DNA from: Streptomyces reniochalinae
GTDB lineage: Bacteria > Actinomycetota > Actinomycetes > Streptomycetales > Streptomycetaceae
DNA length: 64,000 bases
Assembly: GCF_003323735.1 (NCBI RefSeq)
Contig: NZ_QOIM01000022.1
Coordinates: 115,303 to 179,302, forward strand
Direction of reading: 5' to 3'
Both the position numbers and the translations under genes were made by a program. Shown piece after piece: positions 1 to 10,425 of this stretch (its first letter is position 1; each line of letters opens with the position of its first letter). The notes below the pieces were generated by a model. The model saw only the letters and a list, made by a program, of their open reading frames with translations, had not been told where the DNA came from and ran no database searches.

Positions 1-331
1 TGATGGCCTGCTCGTCCTGGCCGCCTGCCAGCGGGCGCTGTCCGTCCCAGGCGGGCGAGCAGCCGCCGTCGGAGAGGATGAACGCCATGGTGAGCTGCTT
101 GGTGCCGGTCGCCTCCATGAAGGCGACGGGGTCGGGCGGGTTTCCCCAGCCCAGGTAGAGGTAGGGGCCGTTCGTGCCGCTGGGCGCCGCCGTGGCCTTC
201 GCGTGGTGCCCGGTCGCCTGTGCGGTGACGGACGGCAGAGTGACGGCCAGGAGTGCGGCCGTCGCGCCGAGGCCGGCCGCAAGTCTGCGGTGGGCCCTGC
301 GGCGGTGGCGGCGTGAGACGTGGGGGGACAC
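1..331 (-). CDS. Secreted chitinase-like glycoside hydrolase, N-terminal part (cut by window edge)
   Basis: The reading frame runs off the left edge, so only about 110 residues are visible. The GTG at 331 is preceded by an AGGGAGAG ribosome site. The start encodes an Arg-rich n-region, a hydrophobic stretch (AALLAVTLPSVTA) and an AQA-type cleavage zone, so the product is exported. The mature start reads YLYLGWGNPPDP, then TMAFILSDGGCSPAWDG, which I recognise from actinobacterial family 18 chitinases; these hydrolyse chitin outside the cell. The catalytic DxxDxDxE motif lies beyond the edge and cannot be checked. A DasR-type operator-like sequence lies about 70 bases upstream, which fits control by N-acetylglucosamine. 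Confidence 0.75.
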   Translation of the reverse strand, partial: MSPHVSRRHRRRAHRRLAAGLGATAALLAVTLPSVTAQATGHHAKATAAPSGTNGPYLYLGWGNPPDPVAFMEATGTKQLTMAFILSDGGCSPAWDGQRPLAGGQDEQAI

Positions 332-401
332 GCAACTCTCCCTTCGGGGGAACCGGTTGCTGATGCCGTGCTCGTGCCGCCGCACGCTAGCCCCGCGGCA
401 T

Positions 402-413
402 TGGTATAGACAA
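402..413. promoter_or_regulatory. DasR dre-like operator upstream of the chitinase
   Basis: The bases TGGTATAGACAA match 10 of 12 positions of the dre core TGGTCTAGACCA, the operator of the GntR-family regulator DasR that controls chitin genes in Streptomyces. It lies 71 bases upstream of the chitinase start. The match is seen in the sequence; the binding is inferred. Confidence 0.5.
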
Positions 414-454
414 TAGGGCGGTAGGAATCGGCGCGGAACACCGACGCGTGAGGC

Positions 455-1168
455 TCAGCCCCCGCTCGTCGCGCCGGGCCCCGATCCGCGCCACGCGTAG
501 TGGTGCTCAGGGCGTCCCACCTGCCCGTACCGCTGCCGCCTGTCCGCGTCGCCGGTGGTGACCAGGTGCTCCAGGTAGCGGCGGGCCGTGATCCGGTTGA
601 TGCCCAGCGCCGTCGCCGCCTCGCTCGCCGTCAGCCCGCGGGAGGCGGCCTCACGCAGGTGCGCGGTCACCCTGGCCAGGGTCGGCGCGCTCAGCCCCTT
701 GGGCAGCGCGGACGACGCCGGGGCCGCCCGCAGGTCGGACAGCGCGCGGTCCACCTCGTCCTGGCTGGCCGCTTCGCCGTGCGCCTCCGCGGCCGTACGG
801 AAGTCCCGGTACCGCGACAGCCGGTCGCTGAGGGTGCGGAACGTGAACGGTTTCAGCACGTGCTGGACGACGCCGAGGGACACGCCCTCCCTGATCACGG
901 CGAGGTCCCGCGCCGAGGTCACGGCGAACACGTCCTGGGTGTGGCCCGCGGCGCGCAGCCGGCGCAGGAGTTCGAGGCCGTTGCCGTCGGGCAGGTACAG
1001 GTCGAGCAGGATCAGGTCGACGGGCGCCTCCTCGTCCAGGGCGCGGACGGCCTCGGCGCGTGAGTGGACGGTCGCCGCCACGGTGAAGCCCGGGACGCGG
1101 CCGACGTAGAGGGCGTGGGCGTCCGCCGCCACGGGGTCGTCCTCGACGACGAGGACCCGGAGTGTCAC
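455..1168 (-). CDS. DcuR/DctR-type response regulator
   Basis: A 237-residue two-component response regulator. The receiver domain covers about residues 1-120, with acidic residues D10-D11, the phosphoacceptor D56 in ILLDLYLPDG and the conserved lysine in LKPF. The C-terminal part carries a helix-turn-helix (LTASEAATALGINRITARRYLEHL) like that of CitB/DcuR regulators. The GTG start overlaps the TGA of the sensor kinase (GTGA), so the two are translated together. The sensor is CitA-like and a dicarboxylate transporter is transcribed divergently. The likely role is therefore to activate dctA when C4-dicarboxylates are present. Confidence 0.88.
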   Translation of the reverse strand: MTLRVLVVEDDPVAADAHALYVGRVPGFTVAATVHSRAEAVRALDEEAPVDLILLDLYLPDGNGLELLRRLRAAGHTQDVFAVTSARDLAVIREGVSLGVVQHVLKPFTFRTLSDRLSRYRDFRTAAEAHGEAASQDEVDRALSDLRAAPASSALPKGLSAPTLARVTAHLREAASRGLTASEAATALGINRITARRYLEHLVTTGDADRRQRYGQVGRPEHHYAWRGSGPGATSGG

Positions 1169-2844
1169 GAGCGTGCTCCCCCCTCCGTGCAGGGCAGCCG
1201 TACGGTGAACTCCGCGCCGGTGGGCCGCAGGTTCCGCGCGTGGACCTCGCCTCCGTGGCGGCGCGCCGTCTGCCTCACGAGCGCCAGACCGATGCCGCCG
1301 CCACCGCTCTTGGTGCTCCAGCCCCGCTCGAACACGGCGTCGCCGGCGGCGCTCGGCAGGCCGGGGCCGTTGTCCGCGACGCGGATCAGCAGCCGGCGCG
1401 CGGGGGTCTCCTCGACGGCGATGGTGACGCTGACGCGGGGGGATTCGCCACCAGGCCCCGCCTGCGCGAGCGCGCCGGGTGCCGCGTTCGGCTCCGCCTC
1501 CGGCGGCTCTGTGCCCGAGGCGGCGGCCTCGACCGCGTTGTCGATCAGGTTCCCCAGCACGGTGACCAGGTCCCTGGCCGGCAGCCCCGGGGTGTCCTCC
1601 ACGTGGCTGTCCTCGGAGAGCGTGAGGTCGATACCGCGCTCGTTCGCCTGGGCCGCCTTGCCCAGCAGCAGGGCGGCCAGTACGGGCTCGCCCACGGCGC
1701 TGACCACGCGGTCCGTCAGCGCCTGGGCGAGCTCCAGTTCCTCGGTGGCGAAGTCCACCGCGTCCCGCACGCGGCCCAGTTCGATGAGCGAGACGACCGT
1801 GTGGAGCCGGTTGGCCGCCTCGTGGGCCTGCGAGCGGAGGGCTTCGGCGAAACCGCGCACCGAGTCGAGTTCGCCCGTCAGCGCGCGCAGTTCGGTGTGG
1901 TCGCGGAGGGTGACGACGGTGCCGCGTCCCTCGATGGGTGAGGTGTTGACGACGATCACCCGCTGGTCGGTGAGGTGGACCTCGTCCACGCGGGCCTCGG
2001 CGCCCGAGAGCGCGTCGGTCAGCTCCCGCGGCAGGCCCAGCGCGGTGACGGGCGAGCCGACCATCCCGCCCCGCTCGGTGATCCCCAGCAGAGCGCGGGC
2101 ACCGTCGTTGACGAGAGCCACCCTGGTGTGTCCGTCGAGCAGCAGCAGCCCCTCCCGCACGGCGTGCAGCGTGGCCTGGTGGTAGTCGTACAGACGGCTC
2201 AGCTCGGCCGCGTTCATGCCGTGGGTGTGGCGGCGCAGCCGGGCGTTGATCACGTAGGTGCCGAGGCCGCCCAGCGCCAGGGCGCCGCCCGCGACCGCGA
2301 GCAGCGCGGCCAGCTGGTCGCTGACCTGCTCGCTGATGGTGTCGACGGCGATGCCCGCGCTGACCAGCCCGACGATGCGGCCGCCGTCGCGGACCGGGGT
2401 GACCACGCGCACCGAGGGCCCCAGCGTGCCGGTGTACGTCTCGTCGAACGTGCGCCCCGCGAGGGCGGGGCCGGTGTGCCCGACGAAGCGTTCACCGATC
2501 CGGTCCGGGTCGGGGTGGGTCCACCGGGTGCCGTCGGTGTCCATGATCGTGATGAAGGTGACGCCGGTGTCGCGCCGGGTCTCCTCGGCGTACGGCTGGA
2601 GCCGTCGTGAGGGATGGGGGGAGCGGATCGCGTCCCGGACGGAGGGGGAATCGGCCACCGCCTGTGTGGTCGCCCTCGCACGGTGCGTAGCGGACTCCTG
2701 GGCCTGCGCCTTGCCGGACACGTAGGCGAACAGCGCGCACCCGGCGACGACCACCGCGACCAGCACCACCTGCATGGCGAACAGCTGCCCCGCCAGGCTG
2801 CGCGGGCGGGACCGCACGGTGGGACGGGGGCGGGGGACACGCAT
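1165..2844 (-). CDS. CitA/DcuS-family sensor histidine kinase
   Basis: A membrane-bound sensor kinase of about 559 residues. An N-terminal membrane helix (MQVVLVAVVVAGCALFAYV) is followed by an extracytoplasmic sensing domain (about residues 45-175) and a second membrane helix (LLAVAGGALALGGLGTYVI). A PAS domain comes next, then an Spo0B-type H-box (SQAHEAANRLH) and a HATPase domain with N-box NLIDNAVEAA and G-box DNGPGLP and GGGGIGLALV. This layout is typical of kinases that sense citrate or C4-dicarboxylates. The ATG at 2844 was chosen; the frame is open to 2907. The gene ends in a GTGA overlap with the response regulator and is divergent from dctA. Confidence 0.88.
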   Translation of the reverse strand: MRVPRPRPTVRSRPRSLAGQLFAMQVVLVAVVVAGCALFAYVSGKAQAQESATHRARATTQAVADSPSVRDAIRSPHPSRRLQPYAEETRRDTGVTFITIMDTDGTRWTHPDPDRIGERFVGHTGPALAGRTFDETYTGTLGPSVRVVTPVRDGGRIVGLVSAGIAVDTISEQVSDQLAALLAVAGGALALGGLGTYVINARLRRHTHGMNAAELSRLYDYHQATLHAVREGLLLLDGHTRVALVNDGARALLGITERGGMVGSPVTALGLPRELTDALSGAEARVDEVHLTDQRVIVVNTSPIEGRGTVVTLRDHTELRALTGELDSVRGFAEALRSQAHEAANRLHTVVSLIELGRVRDAVDFATEELELAQALTDRVVSAVGEPVLAALLLGKAAQANERGIDLTLSEDSHVEDTPGLPARDLVTVLGNLIDNAVEAAASGTEPPEAEPNAAPGALAQAGPGGESPRVSVTIAVEETPARRLLIRVADNGPGLPSAAGDAVFERGWSTKSGGGGIGLALVRQTARRHGGEVHARNLRPTGAEFTVRLPCTEGGARS

Positions 2845-3021
2845 GGTGACAGTCTGCCGTGGCTTGTTTCGTGCACGTAATGCACGTAAGGGTGACGCCC
2901 GTCGCACGGTGGTGCATAGTCACCGGGACTCAACACGATATGGATCCGCGATGAACGTATCCCACCAGGGGCGTTACGCGGTGATCAACGTGACGTGACC
3001 CATGGACGAGGAGCCGCCGAC
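2845..3021. promoter_or_regulatory. Divergent promoter region with tandem 9-base repeat
   Basis: This region separates the sensor kinase from dctA. The 9-mer TGCACGTAA occurs twice head to tail (2872-2880 and 2881-2889), a layout typical of response-regulator dimer sites. CATAGT near 2917 could serve as a -10 element for dctA. An ACGAGGAG ribosome site (3006-3013) sets the dctA start. Confidence 0.5.
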
Positions 3022-4437
3022 GTGTCGAAGAAGACACCGCAGCAGGCCGCAGCGGGCGCTGCGCCGGACGCACCGCGGGTGAAGCGGGACCGCACCCACT
3101 ACCTCTACATCGCGGTGATCGGCGCGGTGGTGCTGGGCGTGGTCCTCGGCCTCACGGCACCCGGAGTGGCCACCGAGCTCAAGCCGCTGGGCGAAGGGTT
3201 CGTCAACCTCATCAAGATGATGATCTCGCCGATCATCTTCTGCACCATCGTGCTGGGCATCGGCTCCGTCCGCAAAGCGGCCAAGGTCGGCGCCGTCGGC
3301 GGGCTGGCGCTCGGCTACTTCCTGACGATGTCGCTGGTCGCGCTGGCCATCGGGCTGGTCGTCGGCAACGTGCTGGAGCCGGGCCACGGGCTGCACCTGA
3401 CCGAGGCCGACCGGGAGGCGGGCGCCTCGCAGGCCGAGGGCGGGGAGGGCATGACCGACTTCGTGCTCGGCATGATCCCCAAGACCATGGTCTCGGCCTT
3501 CACCTCGGGCGAGGTTCTCCAGACACTGCTGATCGCGCTGCTCGTCGGCTTCGCGTTGCAGGCCATGGGCAAGGCGGGTGAGCCGGTGCTGCGCGGCATC
3601 GGGCACATCCAGAAGCTGGTCTTCCGGGTGCTGGCGATGGTGATGTGGGCGGCCCCCGTCGGCGCGTTCGGCGCGATGGCCGCCGTGGTCGGTGAGACGG
3701 GCGTCGACGCGCTGAAGTCGCTGGCCGTCATCATGATCGGCTTCTACGTCACCTGTTTCCTGTTCGTCTTCGTCGTGCTCGGGCTGATCCTGCGGCTGGT
3801 CGCCGGAGTCAACATCTTCCTGCTGCTGAAGTACCTGGCCCGCGAGTTCCTGCTGATCCTGTCCACCTCCTCGTCCGAGTCCGCGCTGCCGCGGCTGATC
3901 GCGAAGATGGAGCACCTGGGCGTCAGCAAGCCCGTCGTCGGCATCACCGTGCCGACCGGCTACTCCTTCAACCTCGACGGCACGATGATCTACCTGACGA
4001 TGGCCTCGATCTTCGTCGCCGAGGCCATGGGCGACCCGCTCAGCCTCGGACAGCAGATCTCCCTGCTCATCTTCATGTTCATCGCCTCCAAGGGCGCCGC
4101 GGGCGTCACCGGCGCGGGCCTCGCCACCCTCGCGGGCGGGCTCCAGTCGCACCGCCCCGAACTCGTCGACGGCGTCGGGCTGATCGTCGGCATCGACCGC
4201 TTCATGAGCGAGGCCCGCGCCCTCACCAACTTCGCGGGCAACGCGGTGGCCACCGTGCTGGTCGGCACCTGGACGAAGGAGATCGACAAGTCGCGGGTCG
4301 CCGAGGTCCTCGCCGGGCACGTGCCCTTCGACGAGAGCACCCTGGCCGCGGACAGCGCACCCGCGGACCGCGCAGACGACGGCGCGGGCCACGTGCCACC
4401 CCAGGAGGAGCGCCCCCAGGTCGCCACCAAGGCGTGA
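3022..4437 (+). CDS. dctA: C4-dicarboxylate:cation symporter DctA
   Basis: A 471-residue membrane transporter of the dicarboxylate/amino acid:cation symporter family, which takes up succinate, fumarate and malate with protons or sodium. Several membrane segments are visible. The signature loops are present: the serine-rich hairpin STSSSESALPRL, then PTGYSFNLDGT and the region around FAGNAVATVLV. The frame is open from 2995, but the GTG at 3022 sits 8 bases after ACGAGGAG and gives the expected short polar N-terminus. It is divergent from the DctR/DctS-like pair, which probably controls it. The polar tail after about residue 430 is longer than in E. coli DctA. Confidence 0.93.
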   Translation: MSKKTPQQAAAGAAPDAPRVKRDRTHYLYIAVIGAVVLGVVLGLTAPGVATELKPLGEGFVNLIKMMISPIIFCTIVLGIGSVRKAAKVGAVGGLALGYFLTMSLVALAIGLVVGNVLEPGHGLHLTEADREAGASQAEGGEGMTDFVLGMIPKTMVSAFTSGEVLQTLLIALLVGFALQAMGKAGEPVLRGIGHIQKLVFRVLAMVMWAAPVGAFGAMAAVVGETGVDALKSLAVIMIGFYVTCFLFVFVVLGLILRLVAGVNIFLLLKYLAREFLLILSTSSSESALPRLIAKMEHLGVSKPVVGITVPTGYSFNLDGTMIYLTMASIFVAEAMGDPLSLGQQISLLIFMFIASKGAAGVTGAGLATLAGGLQSHRPELVDGVGLIVGIDRFMSEARALTNFAGNAVATVLVGTWTKEIDKSRVAEVLAGHVPFDESTLAADSAPADRADDGAGHVPPQEERPQVATKA

Positions 4438-4477
4438 GCGCTCCCCCTCGCGCCGTGTGAGGCGCCCCCGGTCCGCC

Positions 4478-4511
4478 CCCGGTCCGCCCCCCGGTCCGGG
4501 GGCGGACCGGG
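4478..4511. terminator. Bidirectional terminator between dctA and treS
   Basis: A perfect 13-base-pair GC-rich stem (4478-4490 with 4499-4511) with an 8-base loop lies between the convergent ends of dctA and treS. There is no U-tract, which is usual in Streptomyces. Confidence 0.7.
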
Positions 4512-4512
4512 C

Positions 4513-6237
<1,725 letters not shown>

Positions 6238-6494
6238 CGGGTGCTGGCGCTCCGGTCGGTGAGGGCGGCTGGTCGTCCCCGCCCCGGTGGTCGGACTCCT
6301 CGGCGCGCTCGCCGTAGCACCGCGAGGGACTCGGCTCCGCTCACCTGAGCGGGACGCGGCCCGGATGCGGCGAGCCGCTTCCTGTCCAACGACACCGTGG
6401 CCCCGTGGGTGTGGTGCGCGTCGAGGCCGACGCGCGCACGGCCACGGCGCCCTCGTGCGCGCGCCACACGCCCCGGGCACGTCACACGACGCAA

Positions 6495-6523
6495 GGGCCC
6501 CGCCCCGGGAGGGGGCGGGGCCC
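6495..6523. terminator. Rho-independent-type hairpin after the M4 protease gene
   Basis: A perfect 12-base-pair stem (6495-6506 with 6512-6523) with a 5-base loop follows the protease stop on the minus strand. The rest of the gap 6238-6572 shows no gene; it should hold the treS promoter. Confidence 0.7.
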
Positions 6524-6572
6524 GGCAACGCCCGCGATCAGTCGCCGGCTGTCGGAGGCCGGCCGGCGGCTG

Positions 6573-8174
6573 TCAGCTGCCGGTGACGTTCACCGCCTTC
6601 CAGGCGGCCTCGACCGTCTTGACCTCGGCGCTGTCGGCGCCGTACAGGTCGGTGGCCGACGCGAGGGTGGCCTTGCGCGCGTCCGCGTAGTCCGTCGTCG
6701 ACGTCATCTGCTCGGTGAGCGCCTTGAACCAGATCTGTTCGGCCTTCTCGATGCCGATGCCGTCGACCTTCGAGCCGTCCTTGGTGGGCGAGTTGTACTG
6801 CACGCCGTTCACCTCGCGCTCCCCGCTGCCCACCGACAGCAGGAAGAAGAAGTGGTTGGCGATGCCGGAGGAGTAGTGGACGTCCACGTCACCGGCGTTG
6901 GAGTCCCAGTAGTCCAGCGACTGGCCGTCCTTGCTGGGCTCGTCCATGTAGCGCAGCGGGGTGCCGTCGCCGTTGATGTCGATCTTCTCGCCGACCATGT
7001 AGTCCGGAGTGTCCTCCGGGCTGTCGGCGTGGAACTCCACGGCCGCGGCGAAGATGTCGGAGGTCGCCTCGTTCAGGCCGCCCGACTCGCCCGCGTAGTT
7101 GAGGTTGGCCGTGGTCGAGGTGACGCCGTGCGACATCTCGTGCGCGGCGACGTCCAGCGCCGTCAGCGGGTGCTCGTTGTTCTGCCCGTCCCCGTAGGTC
7201 ATGCAGAAGCAGGAGTCGTCCCAGAACGCGTTGACGTAGTTGTCGCCGTAGTGGACCCGGCTGACCGCGCCCTTGCCGTCGCCCGCGATGCCCTCGCGGC
7301 CGTGCACGTCCTTGTAGTAGTCCCAGGTCTGGCCCGCGCCGTAGTGGGCGTCGACGCCCGCGGTCGCCTGGTCCTTGACCGTCCCGTCGCCCCAGGTGTC
7401 GTCCTCGTCCGTGAACAGCTCGCCGTCGCCGCTGGAGCCGTTCTTGAGGTTCGTGGTCTTGTTCCCGCCCCGCTTCTCGTCCGTCATCGTGAACTTGCCG
7501 GACGAACCCGAGGTGCCGATCTCGACCTTGCCGCTGTACTGGCTGTTGCCGGTACCTTCCTTGACACCCTGGAACTCGAAGAGCTTCTTGCCGGTCTTCG
7601 CGTCCGTGATGACGTGGAGCTGGTTGGGCGCTCCCGACTTCTGGACACCGCCGACGACGGTCTCCCACGCCAGTACGGGCTTGCCCTCGACGGCCCACAC
7701 GACCTTGCGGGGGGCCTTGCTGCCCTTCGCCTTGGCGAGCGTGGGCTTGTGCGCGGACGACGCCTCGGTCTGCACGGCGATCTTCGCGGTGGTGGCCTTG
7801 GTGGTGCCGGTGCGCTTGCCGCTCGCGGACTTGTGGACGACCAGGTCGCCACCGAGCACGGGCAGCCCGTCGTAGGTCCGCTCGTAGCGGACGTGTGTGG
7901 ACCCGTCCTTGTTCTTGACGACGTCCTTGACGTGGAGCTTCTCCTTGGCGCCGAGGCCCAGCGCGCGGGCGTCGGCCGACTTGGCCGCCTCTGTGTTCGC
8001 GGACTTGACCAGCTTGGTGTGCTGGGTCGCGCTCAGCTGCGCGGGAAGCGCGCCGTTGGCCGAGGTCTCCCCGCTGGGGGCCGCGCCGGCGGTTCCCGCG
8101 GTGACACCCGCCGCTACGAGGGCCGCGGTGGCGGCGAGGGCGGATATCCGCTGCTTCGAGGTGAGGGGTCTCAC
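6573..8174 (-). CDS. Secreted M4-family (thermolysin-type) zinc metalloprotease
   Basis: A 533-residue preproenzyme. Residues 1-31 form a signal peptide ending at AGA. A propeptide with FTP/PepSY-like features follows to about residue 215. In the catalytic domain the zinc site is HEMSH (H345, E346, H349), with the third ligand E369 in GGLNEATSD. A C-terminal helical domain completes the M4 fold. It should be an extracellular neutral protease, activated by removal of the propeptide. The GTG start has AAGGAG 8-9 bases upstream. It is a single-gene unit with its own terminator. Confidence 0.93.
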   Translation of the reverse strand: MRPLTSKQRISALAATAALVAAGVTAGTAGAAPSGETSANGALPAQLSATQHTKLVKSANTEAAKSADARALGLGAKEKLHVKDVVKNKDGSTHVRYERTYDGLPVLGGDLVVHKSASGKRTGTTKATTAKIAVQTEASSAHKPTLAKAKGSKAPRKVVWAVEGKPVLAWETVVGGVQKSGAPNQLHVITDAKTGKKLFEFQGVKEGTGNSQYSGKVEIGTSGSSGKFTMTDEKRGGNKTTNLKNGSSGDGELFTDEDDTWGDGTVKDQATAGVDAHYGAGQTWDYYKDVHGREGIAGDGKGAVSRVHYGDNYVNAFWDDSCFCMTYGDGQNNEHPLTALDVAAHEMSHGVTSTTANLNYAGESGGLNEATSDIFAAAVEFHADSPEDTPDYMVGEKIDINGDGTPLRYMDEPSKDGQSLDYWDSNAGDVDVHYSSGIANHFFFLLSVGSGEREVNGVQYNSPTKDGSKVDGIGIEKAEQIWFKALTEQMTSTTDYADARKATLASATDLYGADSAEVKTVEAAWKAVNVTGS

Positions 8175-8519
8175 GTCAGTGGCTCCTTCTGCCGTGGGGA
8201 CCGGGCGGCATGGGTGGTCAGCCGTCCGGGCAGAACTTCACGTGCGAGGCACCGTGCGGAAGTTAGGCCGAGGGCCGTTCTGGCGTACGCATCCCGCACC
8301 GTGCGGTCGGCAGCCTGCCACCAATTGCATGTTCATGTCACCGGTGCGTCACGCGTTGACCAGAGGTTGGCCGGATTCTGTTCGTTGCTACGAAAACCGC
8401 GCCCGCATAGCGGACGCGCCCCCTGTGTCCGGTCGTTGACCCGCGCCAGGGGGCTTCCGGTGCGGCCGCACGGACGCGCCCCGCTCGGGCCCCTCGGGCC
8501 GGTGACCGGTGAGCAGCCG
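8175..8519. other. Intergenic region, no gene seen
   Basis: No supported reading frame was found. The region should contain the promoter of the M4 protease. A GGGCCCCTCGGGCC-type inverted repeat near 8490 could end the TetR transcript. Confidence 0.5.
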
Positions 8520-9128
8520 TCAGTTCCCGTGGCGTCCGGCGGCCGTCGGCGCGGGGTAGACCGCATCCAGTACCCCGCGGACGAACCGCGCCGGGTCGTC
8601 GAGCCCCGCGGCGGCCAGTGTCCCCGCGCCCTGGGCGAGCAGGTGCGGGATCGCCGCGTGCAGAACGAGGGTGACCGCGGCGGCCCGCTCCGGCGTCACC
8701 GGGAGCCCCGCGGCGCGTTGTGCGGCCTCGAACAGCGGAAAGTCCGAGGTGCCGATCGGATCGAGCACCTGCGCCAGCCACGGTCTGCGCGCGGCCTCGG
8801 TCTGCAATTCGAGGTAGGCCAGCATCCGGGGGCGTCCGGGCCCCGCCACGTTCTCCAGCAGCCCCGCCAACAGCGCCACCAGGCCGGCCCGTTCCGACGG
8901 CGGGGGCCCCGCGGCGGCCAGGTGCTCCATGGTGGCGCGGTACTGCTCGACGCAGCGCTCGGCGACGGCGCGGAGGAGCGCGTCGCGGCTGGGGAAGTAG
9001 TTCTTGGCCGTTCCTGTGGGCACCTCGGCCGCCGCGTCCACCGCGCGGTGCGTCAGGCCGCGCCCGCCTGCTTCGGCCAGCACCTGGAGGGCCGCGTCCC
9101 GCAGCCGGTCCCGGCGGTCCGGATTCAC
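8520..9128 (-). CDS. TetR-family transcriptional regulator
   Basis: A 202-residue repressor. The N-terminal helix-turn-helix covers about residues 6-50 (LRDAALQVLAEAGGRGLTHRAVDAAAEVPTG then TAKNYFPSRDALL). The remaining helical domain should bind a ligand and dimerise. The GTG start follows a strong AAGGAGGGAG. It is divergent from an FAD monooxygenase. The 115-base gap between them holds a 14-base palindrome, so it probably represses both itself and the monooxygenase. The ligand is unknown. Confidence 0.9.
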   Translation of the reverse strand: MNPDRRDRLRDAALQVLAEAGGRGLTHRAVDAAAEVPTGTAKNYFPSRDALLRAVAERCVEQYRATMEHLAAAGPPPSERAGLVALLAGLLENVAGPGRPRMLAYLELQTEAARRPWLAQVLDPIGTSDFPLFEAAQRAAGLPVTPERAAAVTLVLHAAIPHLLAQGAGTLAAAGLDDPARFVRGVLDAVYPAPTAAGRHGN

Positions 9129-9187
9129 GCGCTCTCTCCCTCCTTGGTGCGCGGGTGTCAGGTTGGCAAGATTACCTCAGGCGTGGT

Positions 9188-9201
9188 ACCACAGCTGTGG
9201 T
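9188..9201. promoter_or_regulatory. Palindromic operator candidate for the TetR regulator
   Basis: ACCACAGCTGTGGT is a perfect 14-base palindrome in the divergent promoter. A second, imperfect AGGTTG...ACCT dyad lies just to the left, near 9160-9177. Confidence 0.5.
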
Positions 9202-9242
9202 GGTTCTGGTGAAGTGCGGATCGGGTGCGTTGGGGAGGCGTC

Positions 9243-10319
9243 ATGGGAAGTAGCTCCGTGGGGAGAGGTGAGGCCGGCGTGGCCGTGGTCGTGGGGGCGG
9301 GCGTCGCCGGGCTGGCGACCGCGCTCGGCCTGCGGCGGGCCGGGTGGCGGGTCACCGTCATGGAACGCCGCGCCGAACTGGAGCGCTACGGCACCGCGTT
9401 CGGCATCCACCCCACGGCGCAGGCGGCGCTCGACCGGCTCGACCCGTCCGTCGGCGAGGCCGTGCGCCGCCGTGCCGTGCCCTACCGGCACGCGACCGTC
9501 CGTACGCCGGACGGCAGGCAACTCGCCCGCCTCCCGCTGGAGCGCATCGAGGCGAAGTTCGACCGCCCCGAACTGCTCATCTCGCGCCCCTACCTGATCG
9601 ACGCGCTGGCCGGCGCGCTGCACGCACACGGCGACGTGCCCATACGGCTGGGCGAGCCCGCCCTCGACGTCGCCGCGCTCCGGTGCGCGTACGACCTGGT
9701 CGTGGGCGCCGACGGCCTCAACAGCGCCGTCCGCTCCGGCACGTTCGGGCCGCGCAGCCGGCCCGCGAGCCTCGCCACCGCCGCCTGGATCGGCACCGCG
9801 GGATTCGAGACCGACCGGCACGGCGAGACCTGGGGGCGCGGCCGCTTCTTCGGGATGACACCCGTGGAGCCCGGCCGCACCAACTGGTACGCCACGGCGC
9901 CACAGGCCACCACCGCCGACGAGTTGCCCGCCCTCTTCGCCGGCTGGCACGACCCGATCCCGCGCATCCTCGCCGAGACAAACCCGGCCCACTGGATCAG
10001 ATACGAGATGCGGCACCTGCGTCCGGCGCTGCGCTCCTTCGTGCACGGAGGCGGCACCGCGCTCGTCGGCGACGCGGCACACGCCATGACACCCAACCTC
10101 GGACAGGGCGCGTGTACGGCGCTTCTCGACGCGGAAGCCCTCGCCCGCGCCGTCGCCGCCCACGCGCGGGGGGCCGGGCTGCCCGCAGCGCTGCGGGCCT
10201 ACGACGCGGAGCGTCGCCGCCGCGCCCAGCGCACCGCCTGGGCCTCCCGCCACCTGCACCGCTTCATGACCACCCGGCACCACCGCGCCCGCGACGCCCT
10301 GCTCCGGGTGCTGCCCTGA
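9243..10319 (+). CDS. FAD-dependent monooxygenase (PHBH fold)
   Basis: A 358-residue aromatic-hydroxylase-type flavoprotein. The N-terminal dinucleotide motif GAGVAGLATALGLRRAG, the middle DLVVGADGLNSAVR and the C-terminal GDAAHAMTPNLGQGACTALLDAEALA are the three FAD-binding motifs of this family. It should use NAD(P)H and oxygen to hydroxylate an aromatic compound or drug. The ATG at 9243 follows GGGGAGG. It is divergent from the TetR gene, so expression is probably induced when the regulator binds its ligand. The substrate cannot be read from the sequence. Confidence 0.88.
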   Translation: MGSSSVGRGEAGVAVVVGAGVAGLATALGLRRAGWRVTVMERRAELERYGTAFGIHPTAQAALDRLDPSVGEAVRRRAVPYRHATVRTPDGRQLARLPLERIEAKFDRPELLISRPYLIDALAGALHAHGDVPIRLGEPALDVAALRCAYDLVVGADGLNSAVRSGTFGPRSRPASLATAAWIGTAGFETDRHGETWGRGRFFGMTPVEPGRTNWYATAPQATTADELPALFAGWHDPIPRILAETNPAHWIRYEMRHLRPALRSFVHGGGTALVGDAAHAMTPNLGQGACTALLDAEALARAVAAHARGAGLPAALRAYDAERRRRAQRTAWASRHLHRFMTTRHHRARDALLRVLP

Positions 10320-10324
10320 GAGCA

Positions 10325-10385
10325 CCGCGCGCCGGGCCGCCCGGCGCGCGGTTCCGGCGGCCGCGGACGGGGGCGCGGCCGCCGG
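10325..10385. terminator. Double-hairpin terminator between convergent genes
   Basis: Two adjacent GC-rich hairpins lie here: 10325-10337 with 10339-10351, and 10354-10365 with 10374-10385. They separate the monooxygenase and the MFS gene. Confidence 0.65.
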
Positions 10386-10425
10386 AGGGGGCGGGAGCAG
10401 CCGGGAAGGGGGGAGGAGGCCCAGG

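Noticed and set aside
6405..9212. Plus-strand frame of 935 residues
   Set aside because: It is antisense to the M4 protease and TetR genes, which have clear motifs; a by-product of high GC content.
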